Below, in pieces: positions 1 to 6,418 of a stretch of DNA of 12,645 bases (its first letter is position 1; each line of letters opens with the position of its first letter). Where the stretch lies: the NCBI GenBank assembly GCA_003217965.1, contig QHNB01000064.1, forward strand, positions 1-12,645. Direction: 5' to 3'. The notes under the pieces were generated by a model. It was not told where the DNA came from and did not search any database. It worked only from the letters and a program-made list of their open reading frames with translations. Both the position numbers and the translations under genes were made by a program. The DNA is from Verrucomicrobiota bacterium (GTDB lineage Bacteria; Verrucomicrobiota; Verrucomicrobiia; Chthoniobacterales; UBA10450).

Positions 1-59
1 ATCGACATCGCGACGAGTAGCGCCACGACAATTGCAGCCCTGATTAGGACTCTTCGCAC
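1..59 (-). CDS. Possible 5' end of a gene with a signal or membrane-anchor N-terminus, partial
   Basis: A GTG at 59-57 on the minus strand opens a frame that stays open to the left edge and reads MRRVLIRAAIVVALLVAMS. Three arginines in the first seven residues are followed by an uninterrupted hydrophobic stretch, which is the shape of a signal peptide or first membrane helix. No strong ribosome binding site precedes it; the nearest purine run is GAGAAAA directly before the GTG. Only about 19 codons are visible, so neither the family nor even its coding nature can be settled. If real, it is divergent from the small membrane-protein gene at 326. Confidence 0.3.
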   Translation of the reverse strand, partial: MRRVLIRAAIVVALLVAMS

Positions 60-325
60 TTTTCTCGTGTAGCGGCGCGCCCGTAGCGCGTCGACTAATT
101 AAGAGCCGCTCAGCATCCACTATCGATTAACTGGAGCGATTAGTTAGGCATTACAGCGTTCTCTTCTCCGTCCGTTTCACGGCATTCACGACCTCAATGC
201 GGAAACAGCGAATCGACCCATAACAATTAAACGGCTGGACGAGCGTTCGGACAGTTGGCTCAATATCCTTAAGCCGTGAAACGAGAATTAAAGCCGAAAA
301 AATTCACCTGGGACGCCACGACCGA
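60..325. other. Non-coding stretch, nothing recognised
   Basis: This 266-nt region lies between the possible left-edge gene and the first small ORF. I see no convincing reading frame on either strand and no strong hairpin. It is AT-richer near 225-300 and presumably carries promoters for the flanking genes. No -35/-10 pair stands out enough to be called. Confidence 0.4.
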
Positions 326-559
326 ATGATTGCACTACGTATCTTTCTTTTGATTGGTTTCGTGCTGGCCCTCATGGGTGCATTTTTCCGAATCGTTGAC
401 GCGAAAAATACGCTGCAGGAAACTGAGGCAATTCTATTTCTTCTTATCGCGGCGGTCTGTTTTGCTGGCTTCGCCATCGCTGCGGCCGTGTCGGATTTGA
501 CCAAGATGATTAAACGCGAACCGGATCGTCCTCCTCCGCTGCCGCCGCGACCAAGTTAA
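326..559 (+). CDS. Small two-helix membrane protein, hypothetical
   Basis: This 77-residue protein has two clear hydrophobic segments, at about residues 3-22 and 36-56. A short polar linker (RIVDAKNTLQETE) joins them, and a basic then proline-rich tail (KREPDRPPPLPPRPS) follows. The arrangement is typical of a small inner-membrane protein, probably with both ends on the cytoplasmic side because of the positively charged tail. The composition looks like real coding sequence rather than a chance frame, but I do not recognise a family and no function can be assigned. No good Shine-Dalgarno sequence precedes the ATG. The next small ORF follows after 79 nt, so co-transcription is possible but not shown. 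Confidence 0.6.
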   Translation: MIALRIFLLIGFVLALMGAFFRIVDAKNTLQETEAILFLLIAAVCFAGFAIAAAVSDLTKMIKREPDRPPPLPPRPS

Positions 560-638
560 TCACCGCCGAGAACTACGTGAAGACGCTCACCGCCAAAGCC
601 GAAGCAACGGAATCGGAACGCTGGTCAAAAAGGTCACG

Positions 639-833
639 GTGAGTGCGCGAATCATCCAAGTCCGCCCGTCACGCAACCCGCGGTGGCAGAAACAAGGCGG
701 CTGGGAAGTTTTCGAAGCTGAAGGCGTTTGCCCGGTCTGGTGCGGCGAGAATGCACGCCAAAACGCGCTCGATTACGCTCAACAGCGTCCGGGCTATGGC
801 CGATGCGATATTCAAGTGCTCGATGAGAGTTGA
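639..833 (+). CDS. Small soluble protein, DUF2188-like, hypothetical
   Basis: This 64-residue protein reads as a short alpha/beta unit. It has a basic N-terminus (ARIIQVRPSRNPRW), then a GGWEVFEAEG strand, a helix-like ENARQNALDYAQQR segment, and a closing strand (CDIQVLDES). The pattern of a WxV strand followed by a helix carrying AxxxA resembles the small DUF2188 family. That resemblance is from memory of the pattern, not from a search. The start is a GTG with only a weak AAGGT-like site upstream. The same frame stays open further upstream (GTLVKKVTV precedes the GTG), so the true start could be earlier or this could be a C-terminal piece of a longer ancestral gene. It contains three cysteines (residues 31, 35 and 56). 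Confidence 0.5.
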   Translation: MSARIIQVRPSRNPRWQKQGGWEVFEAEGVCPVWCGENARQNALDYAQQRPGYGRCDIQVLDES

Positions 834-865
834 AATGTCGTCGAGACGATCACGAATGAGGATTT

Positions 866-899
866 GAGGCCGGTATGTGACCGGCTCCGAATGGCCTCG
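866..899. repeat. Nested inverted repeats, stem-loop
   Basis: GCCGGT (869-874) and ACCGGC (880-885) form a 6-bp stem with a 5-nt loop. An outer pair, GAGGCC (866-871) and GGCCTC (894-899), can form an alternative stem. It sits 33 nt after the 639-833 gene. No T-run follows on either strand, so a rho-independent terminator is possible but unproven. Confidence 0.3.
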
Positions 900-985
900 A
901 CAATTAGGCAACAATCCGACTCAAGCGGCACCTTCTCGACCATCCAGATCTCGACGAGCAGACGGGACGTTATACATTCGTCTTG

Positions 986-1123
986 TTAACGCGCGAGTCG
1001 CTCAACCAAAGCCCGGAAGCGCGGGTGATCACGGAGACGTTCCCAATCAGGATCCCGCAGAAACCAATCTCCTCCTGCGAGACCGGCATTGATAGCTCGT
1101 CCAGCGCATGCTGGTTGAACGAC
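986..1123 (-). pseudogene. Remnant of the C-terminus of a TPR or protein-kinase-type protein
   Basis: On the minus strand a 45-codon frame ends at TAA (988-986) and contains GGDWFLRDPDWERLRDHPRF followed by RALVERLAR. This 'DPxWxxLRxxPRFxALVxxL' ending is the usual C-terminal signature of long bacterial TPR proteins, for example TPR-tailed serine/threonine kinases and winged-helix TPR regulators. The frame is closed upstream by TGA (1126-1124) and has no start codon, so it cannot be a free gene. Immediately upstream the -1 frame reads NQHALDELSMPV, which is what would normally precede the DPRF tail in such proteins. That suggests an old frameshift. The body of the gene, including TPR repeats and any kinase domain, is absent. 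The family call rests on motif recognition only. Confidence 0.45.
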
Positions 1124-1290
1124 TCATTCCACGCGCGCGCGCTGGGCAAACGAGTCCGAGTCCGCGACTAGCATGTCGCACGTAAACCATCTAACCAAGC
1201 GACGCAGCCTGTATCTTCTTTAAGAGTGCTCTAATTCTGTGCAAACAGGAGGTAGTGCGAGATCCTCGATCGCGTGGAAGGTTTTGCTCA

Positions 1291-2049
1291 ATGCTGCTGT
1301 ATCGCAGATCAACTCTGACAGTATTACTGGCGCTGATCTTTCTTTCCTTTTTCGGAACGCTCGCCGTAATCGCCCGATTGTTTCCGCAAGGTTATGACTG
1401 GCGTTATCGCGTGATTTCGAACCTGCTGTCGCCTCGCGATAATCCGGCCCATCACTGGTTTGCCGCGTGCGGGGTAGCACTGACAGCGGTGTTGATACTA
1501 CCGTTCGCAGGATATTTGCGGCGGAATCTGGGAGTCATCTCTTCGATGGGTGCACGCGGGAGCGCCGGAAGCTTCATCGCCGGATGTATCGTCTTGATAT
1601 CCGCCTGTTTTGTCGCACCGCAACACAAACACGATGTATTGGGTATTCGGCGGTTGCATGAACTGCTAGGCCGTTCCGCCGCTGGTCTTCTAGCCATTGG
1701 AATGTTATCTGCCTGCTGGTGCGCCTGGAAAGGCTGGCTCAACGACAAGTCGCTCGCCTTTCTGTTTTGGACGTGGTCGAGCCTGACGGTGTTGCCGTTA
1801 TCCGGAATTTTCCTCAGCGAATGTTTGCTGCTGCTCACCCGACTAAACCCCATGTGGGCCGCGCCGATTCGCAATACGCTGAGGCATTCAATTTTCTGGC
1901 ACCTGGGCTTCTGGGAATGGACGGGCGCCGCCGCCGTCTTCCTGTTTCTTTGCGCGGCGGTTTTCTTGATGCCGCAGCGAGCAGCGTCTTTCCCAAATGG
2001 GCGGACCGAAGAGTTGCTTAGTTGTCGCGGCGTGAAGCGCCCCGACTGA
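1291..2049 (+). CDS. Integral membrane protein, DUF998-like
   Basis: This 252-residue protein has about six membrane segments, at about residues 9-30, 54-76, 93-110, 127-147, 155-178 and 205-227. The first extracytoplasmic loop carries FPQGYDWRYRVISNLLSPRD, a conserved-looking motif like the loop after helix 1 in DUF998-type membrane proteins. A second motif, RRLHELLGRSAAG, precedes helix 4. I chose the ATG at 1291 because GGAAGG lies 9 nt upstream and the protein then begins directly with a basic residue and the first helix. An in-frame GTG at 1255 would add 12 residues; it follows a perfect AGGAGG, but at only 2 nt spacing. The DUF998 family is widespread and its biochemical role is not established. 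The gene stands alone between two eroded gene ends. Confidence 0.7.
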   Translation: MLLYRRSTLTVLLALIFLSFFGTLAVIARLFPQGYDWRYRVISNLLSPRDNPAHHWFAACGVALTAVLILPFAGYLRRNLGVISSMGARGSAGSFIAGCIVLISACFVAPQHKHDVLGIRRLHELLGRSAAGLLAIGMLSACWCAWKGWLNDKSLAFLFWTWSSLTVLPLSGIFLSECLLLLTRLNPMWAAPIRNTLRHSIFWHLGFWEWTGAAAVFLFLCAAVFLMPQRAASFPNGRTEELLSCRGVKRPD

Positions 2050-2221
2050 GCGGGCGGCTACAGTTATACCGCCGCGACGGCAGCGGCTACAAATCAGGCT
2101 GCTTGTCAGCCCCGGCGTATCAGACTGATCGCGATGGCGGCGATTACGTGGACCGACCTATAGCAACCCGCGCGCGCGTGCGTGCCCAATCGTGCCAAAA
2201 CTCCTTAGAAAAAGTCGCCGC
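2050..2221. other. Non-coding stretch between the DUF998-like gene and the primase-like remnant
   Basis: No convincing gene is visible here. A minus-strand reading from a TTG behind AAGGAG near 2200 (MARLGTHARAG..., ending IAAIAISLIRRG) is only about 30 codons long and lacks support. The region is the continuation of the decayed zone, and part of it may be the 3' flank of the lost gene. Confidence 0.35.
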
Positions 2222-2477
2222 CTAAAGTTCAAATCCTTGATCATCCTCATCCGCGCAAGTTTCACTTTGCGACAGAAGATACCGAAACTCTGAGGCCTTT
2301 CCGTTTGGATGCTGATCGCCGACGTGAACAATCTTAATGACGCCGAGCCGTTCGAGGGCGCGATTTATCTCCCACGCTCCTTGATGGCTCAAGCCCGGAG
2401 AGGCTTTCGCGGCAGTCGCGGGAACTCAGAAGATACGTTCTGTTCTTCTGCGTAGAGTGGCGAGAGAGTTCTCTGTG
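2222..2477 (-). pseudogene. Frameshifted C-terminal winged-helix remnant of a primase- or helicase-like replication protein
   Basis: The minus strand carries an unmistakable protein end in two frames. From 2477 to 2415 one frame reads NRTYLLSSRD. After skipping one base (minus-strand T at 2414) the next frame continues AAKASPGLSHQGAWEINRAL, then ERLGVIKIVHVGDQHPNGKASEFRYLL, and ends at TAG (2224-2222). The pattern 'TYxLSxRDAAKAxPGLSHQxAWxINxALExLGVI...GxASEFRYLL' matches the C-terminal winged-helix region seen in DUF3987 and bifunctional primase-type proteins of mobile elements. The upstream frame is closed by TGA (2480-2478), and no primase or helicase core is present. It is therefore truncated as well as frameshifted. 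A sequencing error could explain the single-base shift but not the missing front. It points away from tRNA-Thr, which lies 190 nt from its broken 5' side. Confidence 0.55.
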
Positions 2478-2638
2478 TCATCTGCGAATAAAAGCATTGT
2501 ACAGTATTTGCAATAATTATACGATAACCGGGGTCTGAGACACCGGACAAAAAGCAGTCATACCAGTTGTGCAACGTTGTCCGGCCATGGCCCAGAATTG
2601 TCCACGCGACCACAAAACGATTTACGGCCACCTGCGTT

Positions 2639-2644
2639 CATAAT
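2639..2644 (+). promoter_or_regulatory. Possible -10 element for tRNA-Thr
   Basis: CATAAT lies 23 nt upstream of the first tRNA base and matches TATAAT at five of six positions. No convincing -35 hexamer is found 16-18 nt further upstream, so this is only a weak suggestion. The surrounding stretch 2478-2638 holds no gene that I can support. Confidence 0.25.
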
Positions 2645-2667
2645 ACGTTCCAACAGTTTTCATTAAT

Positions 2668-2740
2668 GCCGGCATAGCTCAGTTGGTAGAGCAGCTGATT
2701 TGTAATCAGCAGGTCGTCGGTTCGAATCCGTCTGCCGGCT
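2668..2740 (+). tRNA. tRNA-Thr, anticodon TGT
   Basis: A complete 73-nt cloverleaf can be drawn. The acceptor stem is GCCGGCA/TGCCGGC with discriminator T. The D arm is GCTC-AGTTGGTA-GAGC. The anticodon stem is GCTGA/TCAGC around the loop TTTGTAA, giving anticodon TGT at 2701-2703, which reads ACA codons. The variable loop has 5 nt and the T loop is TTCGAAT. The T stem GTCGG/CCGTC contains one T-T mismatch at the second pair (positions 50-64). The 3' CCA is not encoded and must be added after transcription. The gene lies next to a primase-like remnant, which fits the common use of tRNA genes as integration sites. Confidence 0.95.
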
Positions 2741-2811
2741 GGACCACAGATCGTCCTTCCGCGGGTTGTGAGTTTAAGAGGCATTCACCGATGGAGTTCT
2801 GCTGACCGCGT

Positions 2812-3285
2812 CTAGGCCATTAGATCGGTTTCCGTTGAAACGGTCACTTCGCCGACAGTCTGTCGCAATGCTTGTTCCACCGCGCGCCAGGCGAGCATGG
2901 CGCACTTGACCCGCTGCGGAAATTTTCGCACGCCCTGCATTAATCGCAGATCGCCCAGGGCCTTGGGCGCTTCCGCCGCTTCTTCCGTCACGAGAGCGTG
3001 AAACGCCTGCAACATCGTCACGATCTCGGCGCGGCTTCGCCCTTTGAGTTTCATTGTCATTAGAGAGGCCGATGCCTGACTGATGGCGCAGCCATGCCCG
3101 CTAAACTTTATGTCTTCCAAGCCACCGTCGACACCGAGCTTCACGGCCAAATGAATTTCGTCGCCGCACACGGGATTGTCGCCGTGCACGCGCACGGTGG
3201 CATCAGCCAGTTCGCCAAAATTTCTTGGTCGGCGCGAATGATCTAGAATGACTTCCTGATACAGCTCATCGAGTTCTGGGCTCAT
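2812..3285 (-). CDS. sufU: SufU-type Fe-S cluster assembly protein
   Basis: This 157-residue protein belongs to the NifU/IscU-fold SufU family. It begins with the usual LDELYQEVILDHSRRPRNFG and carries all expected ligands. These are Cys40 and Asp42 in NPVCGD, Cys66 in SGHGCAIS, and Cys128 in RVKCAMLAW. In Gram-positive SufU these residues bind zinc, and the protein accepts the sulfane sulfur from SufS and passes it to the SufBCD scaffold. The insertion between Cys66 and Cys128 separates SufU from IscU, and the length is normal for the family. It starts at an ATG that overlaps the sufS stop in ATGA (3285-3282), so translation is coupled to sufS. No sufB, sufC or sufD is in view. I infer a cytoplasmic sulfur-transfer partner of the adjacent SufS. 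Confidence 0.92.
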   Translation of the reverse strand: MSPELDELYQEVILDHSRRPRNFGELADATVRVHGDNPVCGDEIHLAVKLGVDGGLEDIKFSGHGCAISQASASLMTMKLKGRSRAEIVTMLQAFHALVTEEAAEAPKALGDLRLMQGVRKFPQRVKCAMLAWRAVEQALRQTVGEVTVSTETDLMA

Positions 3286-4520
3286 GAAAAGAAGCGCGTT
3301 GCAGCGTGCAGGATCTCGACCATCCGATCGATTTCCTCACTCGTGTTATAAAAGTAAAAGCTCGCGCGCGTCGTCCCGGGCAGCCCGAACCGTCGCATCA
3401 GCGGTTGATTGCAGTGGTGCCCGCCGCGCATCGCCAGCCCGTAGCGGTCGGCGAAGGTTGTGAGATCATGCGGATGCGCAGCGTCCATCACGAAACCGAC
3501 CAGCGCACCGCGTTCTGTCGGCGGGCCCAAGACACGCATGCCAGGCAATTCGACGAGACGTTGCATGGCATAGCGCGCTAGCTCGACATCATGTTCAAAA
3601 ATTGCGGGGCGCCCGATCCGCTCGAGATAATCGATCGCGGCGGCGAGCCCGATGGCACCAGCGATATTCGGCGTGCCAGCTTCAAATCGATGTGGAGCTC
3701 TCTTGAACGCACTTTTTTCTAAAGTCACGCTGGTGATCATCTCGCCGCCGCCGTGCCACGGTGGAATGGTATCGAGTATCTCACCGCGACCATAGAGCAC
3801 GCCGATTCCGGTGGGCCCACACATTTTGTGTCCGGAAAATGCGAGAAAATCGCAGGTCAATTCCTGTACATCGATCGGCATGTGCCCAGCACTTTGCGCC
3901 GCATCAACTAGAGTAATGGCGCCGACAGCGCGAGCTTTCTGACAGAGTTCACTGACCGGGTTGATTGTTCCGAGGGAATTAGAAACGTGCGTGAATGCAA
4001 AAAGCTTCACTTCAGGCGTGAGCAGGGAAGAAAGCTGATCGAGAGCCAGCGTCCCATCGTCACGCACCGGTACGAAACGCAGGCGAGCGCTAACACGTTC
4101 GGCCAAAAGCTGCCACGGCACCAAGTTACTATGATGCTCCATCTCGGTGAGGAGGATCACGCTTCCTTCACGCAAGAATTTTTCACCCCACGCCTGCGCT
4201 ACCAGATTTATGCTTTCAGTCGTTCCGCGGGTGAAAACGATTTCGTCCGCACTAGCAGCCCCGAGGTAGTTTGCCACCCGCTGCCGTGAACTTTCGTACG
4301 CTTCCGTCGCACGCGAGCTGAGTTCGTGCAGGCCTCGATGCACATTCGCGTTTTCGTATTCATAGTAGTGCCGCACCTTTTCGAGTACCTGTCGCGGCTT
4401 TTGTGAGGTCGCTGCGCTGTCAAAATATACGAGAGGATGACCGTGGACGCGCCGGGCGAGGATAGGAAAATCGTTACGGATTACCTTCCAGTCTACGTCG
4501 GAAACAGGAAGCTTATGCAC
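3282..4520 (-). CDS. sufS: Cysteine desulfurase SufS, PLP-dependent
   Basis: This 412-residue class-V aminotransferase-fold enzyme converts L-cysteine to alanine and holds the released sulfur as a persulfide. The PLP lysine is Lys232 in SGHKMCGPTG. Asp206 (LVDAAQS) and the EMEHHSN histidines at 129-130 lie in the cofactor pocket. Cys370 in RGGHHCNQP is the persulfide cysteine, placed in the short loop typical of group II (SufS/CsdA) enzymes. The N-terminal FPIL...YFDSAATSQKP and the RFEAGTPN motif are standard, and the length is normal. The start is GTG at 4520, supported by GGAG 8 nt upstream. The gene overlaps sufU by 4 nt, so the two form one operon. It is divergent from the OBAP-family gene across 176 nt, which must contain its promoter. 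Confidence 0.95.
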   Translation of the reverse strand: MHKLPVSDVDWKVIRNDFPILARRVHGHPLVYFDSAATSQKPRQVLEKVRHYYEYENANVHRGLHELSSRATEAYESSRQRVANYLGAASADEIVFTRGTTESINLVAQAWGEKFLREGSVILLTEMEHHSNLVPWQLLAERVSARLRFVPVRDDGTLALDQLSSLLTPEVKLFAFTHVSNSLGTINPVSELCQKARAVGAITLVDAAQSAGHMPIDVQELTCDFLAFSGHKMCGPTGIGVLYGRGEILDTIPPWHGGGEMITSVTLEKSAFKRAPHRFEAGTPNIAGAIGLAAAIDYLERIGRPAIFEHDVELARYAMQRLVELPGMRVLGPPTERGALVGFVMDAAHPHDLTTFADRYGLAMRGGHHCNQPLMRRFGLPGTTRASFYFYNTSEEIDRMVEILHAATRFFS

Positions 4521-4696
4521 AGTCTAATCTCCGCCACCCGCAGCTGCATGCCACTTTATTCAGAAGGTCGCCCGGACGAACTCTTGCACACGCCCCTGCG
4601 CTCAATTCTCCCGCTGTTGGATTCTTTCTTGCCCGGAACACCGGTAAATCCGTAGGGTAGACGCTTCGGTCAACCGCAACAAAAGGAGCAAGTCAT

Positions 4697-5407
4697 ATGA
4701 AAACTTTATGCTTAGTCATGTCATTCCTCTTCATCACTACAGCGGCATTTGCGCAGTCGCCGGCCGTGGCGGAAGAAACGGCCACACCCAAGAGTTCGGA
4801 GCCTGGGCCGAATTTCGCCCCCCTCAACGCCATACATGCGCACGTTTGCGGCATTCATTTTTATAGCGGTAATATGAAACGCCAGATCATCGCGCAGCAT
4901 TATTGCGCGCACCTGAGTGACGAAGTGCTGCAATGCATTCTCTACGATTCGGAAAAGAAAGACGCGCGCATCATTGGTATCGAATACATCGTCAGCGCGA
5001 AGATTTTTGAATCATTACCGGCGGATGAGAAAAAGTTTTGGCACAGCCATAACTACGAAGTGAAATCTGGAGCTCTCACCGCGCCAGATGCGTCGGAATC
5101 TGCTGAGAAAGACTTAATGAAAGTGCTCATCGGCACTTATGGCAAAACCTGGCACACATGGCAGGTGGATCGCGGAGACAAGCTGCCCCTAGGCATTCCG
5201 CAGCTAATGATGGCTTTCACCAAGGATGGCCAGTTAGATCCAAAGATTGCGGCCGCGCGGGATGCTCTCTACTCAGTTTCCATGGCAGCCAAAAAAGCCG
5301 CTCGCGCTGATATTGCGGACGCAAAGGTGGATCCCGGCGCCGACGCATGGCAAAAGGGCGCGGCCGTACAGCTTGATCTCAAGACAGTCTCGTCCGGCTC
5401 GAGATGA
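4697..5407 (+). CDS. Secreted OBAP-family protein (DUF1264)
   Basis: This 236-residue protein starts with a clear signal peptide (MKTLCLVMSFLFITTAAFA, cleavage likely between Ala19 and Gln20). A low-complexity linker leads to an OBAP/DUF1264 domain at about residues 44-205. Family signatures are HVCGIHFYSGNMKRQ (49-63), HYCAHLSDEVLQCILYDS (68-85), RIIGIEYIVSAKIFESLP (91-108) and KFWHSHNYEVKSG (113-125). OBAPs were first named from plant seed oil bodies, and bacterial members have no settled function. Export here implies a periplasmic or extracellular role. The histidines and cysteines conserved in these motifs (His54, His68, Cys70, Cys80, His116, His118) could bind a ligand or metal, but this is conjecture. 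AAAGGAG lies 9 nt upstream of the ATG. The gene is monocistronic, divergent from sufS. Confidence 0.85.
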   Translation: MKTLCLVMSFLFITTAAFAQSPAVAEETATPKSSEPGPNFAPLNAIHAHVCGIHFYSGNMKRQIIAQHYCAHLSDEVLQCILYDSEKKDARIIGIEYIVSAKIFESLPADEKKFWHSHNYEVKSGALTAPDASESAEKDLMKVLIGTYGKTWHTWQVDRGDKLPLGIPQLMMAFTKDGQLDPKIAAARDALYSVSMAAKKAARADIADAKVDPGADAWQKGAAVQLDLKTVSSGSR

Positions 5408-5440
5408 GTTGACCGATCGAGCCGCGATGGACATCGGTTC

Positions 5441-5472
5441 AGCGCGCTCTGTCGTGAGTTACCGAGCGCGCT
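5441..5472 (+). terminator. Hairpin downstream of the OBAP-family gene, terminator-like
   Basis: AGCGCGCTC (5441-5449) and GAGCGCGCT (5464-5472) form a perfect 9-bp GC-rich stem with a 14-nt loop, 33 nt after the OBAP stop codon. Only three T residues follow (TTT, with one inside the stem end), so termination would be weak if intrinsic. It is the most plausible end of that transcript. Confidence 0.4.
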
Positions 5473-5600
5473 TTCGCCGTCAAAGCAACGTCGTCTCGAT
5501 CGTCGCCGATCGGCTACGAGTTTGATTCGCCTGCGCGACAGCTTGCGTTGCGCCATGGCCCCGAAAAATGATTTCCCCTCGCGCTTGCTCGTTTTTCTTT

Positions 5601-5618
5601 CAATGTGATGTCACATTG
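5601..5618. promoter_or_regulatory. 18-bp palindrome upstream of the GT2 gene, possible operator
   Basis: CAATGTGA-TG-TCACATTG has two perfect 8-bp arms separated by 2 bp. It ends 32 nt before the ATG of the glycosyltransferase gene, a typical operator position. The TGTGA/TCACA half-sites resemble CRP/FNR-type recognition, but the spacing is 2 bp instead of 6, so a canonical CRP dimer would not fit. A GntR- or MarR-like dimer is an alternative. The reading is from symmetry and position only. Confidence 0.4.
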
Positions 5619-5650
5619 CCGGCCCCAATCGCCTATTTACCATCGCGCTC

Positions 5651-6409
5651 ATGTTGCAAGGTAAGAAAATCGTTGTCGTGATGCCGGCCTACAATGCCGC
5701 GCTCACCTTACGGCAGACTTATGAGGAAGTAATCGCGCATGAAATCGTGGACGAGATCATCCTGGTAGACGACGCCAGTAATGATGAAACAGCGGCAATT
5801 GCCCGCAGCTTACCCAGGGTTCGCGTCGAAGTACATCCACAAAACCGAGGCTACGGGGGCAATCAAAAAACATGTTACCGCCTTGCGCTGGCGGCCGGAG
5901 CCGATGTCGTGATCATGCTTCATCCCGATTATCAATACACGCCAAAACTTATTCCGGTCATGGCATCGATGATCACGACCGGTCTCTATCCTTGTGTTCT
6001 CGCCTCTCGTATCCTGGGCGGTGGCGCGGTTCGAGGAGGAATGCCCTGGTGGAAGTATGTTTCTAATCGTGCGCTAACCCTGGCCGAAAACCTAATGCTC
6101 GGTGCAAAGCTATCCGAATACCATACTGGGTACCGCGCCTTTGCGCGAAAGCTACTCGAACAACTACCACTCGAGAAGAACTCAGACGATTTTGTATTCG
6201 ATAACCAAATTCTGGCCCAGGTTCTTTGGCTAGGACAACCGATCGGAGAAGTGACCTGCCCGGCTAAGTACATGCCGGAAGCTTCTTCGATTAACTTCCG
6301 CCGTAGCGTCCGCTATGGCTTTGGGTGCCTCGCCACCGCATTGCAGTTCATTGCCGCAAGACTGCGCGGCCGCGGCGGCATTTTCCCGCAACTACCCGCA
6401 CAAGTTTAA
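5651..6409 (+). CDS. Family 2 glycosyltransferase, polyprenyl-phosphate sugar synthase-like
   Basis: This 252-residue GT-A enzyme has the nucleotide-sugar fold. It shows KIVVVMPAYNA (6-16), EIILVDDASNDET (35-47, with the UDP/GDP-binding Asp40-Asp41), NRGYGGNQKT (65-74) and the metal-site triad in MLHPDYQY (89-96). The acceptor-side motif EYHTGYRAF is at 156-164. This set is typical of the DPM1/DPG-synthase branch, which moves mannose or glucose from GDP or UDP to a polyprenyl phosphate on the cytoplasmic membrane face. No transmembrane helices follow, so it is probably peripheral, like DPM1. The ATG at 5651 has no good Shine-Dalgarno sequence; I kept it because the first strand begins six residues later. 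It ends 9 nt before the TMTC-like gene, so the two are surely co-transcribed and probably supply donor and transferase for one pathway. Confidence 0.88.
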   Translation: MLQGKKIVVVMPAYNAALTLRQTYEEVIAHEIVDEIILVDDASNDETAAIARSLPRVRVEVHPQNRGYGGNQKTCYRLALAAGADVVIMLHPDYQYTPKLIPVMASMITTGLYPCVLASRILGGGAVRGGMPWWKYVSNRALTLAENLMLGAKLSEYHTGYRAFARKLLEQLPLEKNSDDFVFDNQILAQVLWLGQPIGEVTCPAKYMPEASSINFRRSVRYGFGCLATALQFIAARLRGRGGIFPQLPAQV

Positions 6410-6418
6410 GAAGAAGGG

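Noticed and set aside
2050..2221. A short plus-strand ORF (2022-2225) and a short minus-strand ORF ending IAAIAISLIRRG
   Set aside because: The plus ORF overlaps the end of the DUF998-like gene in another frame and has random composition. The minus one is about 30 codons with a TTG start; neither has independent support.
2516..2521. A perfect TATAAT on the minus strand upstream of the primase-like remnant
   Set aside because: No acceptable -35 hexamer lies 16-18 nt upstream (GGTGTC at that place), the area is AT-rich, and the downstream gene is broken, so it is not called a promoter.
2527..2545. Imperfect hairpin CCGGGGTC-TGA-GACACCGG
   Set aside because: It has one internal mismatch and a 3-nt loop, and no T-run on either strand, so there is no reason to call a terminator or regulatory RNA.
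2389..2631. An 80-residue minus-strand ORF beginning MAVNRFVVAW
   Set aside because: Its C-terminal part covers the primase-like remnant in the wrong frame and shows no domain pattern. The neighbouring frames carry the recognisable protein, so this is a shadow.
2720..2740. A duplicated tRNA 3' end as an attachment-site pair
   Set aside because: I looked for a second copy of the GGTTCGAATCC / TGCCGGCT segment in the window and saw none, so no att pair can be claimed from this sequence.
5601..5618. Canonical CRP binding site
   Set aside because: The half-sites TGTGA and TCACA are present but only 2 bp apart; CRP requires 6 bp between them.
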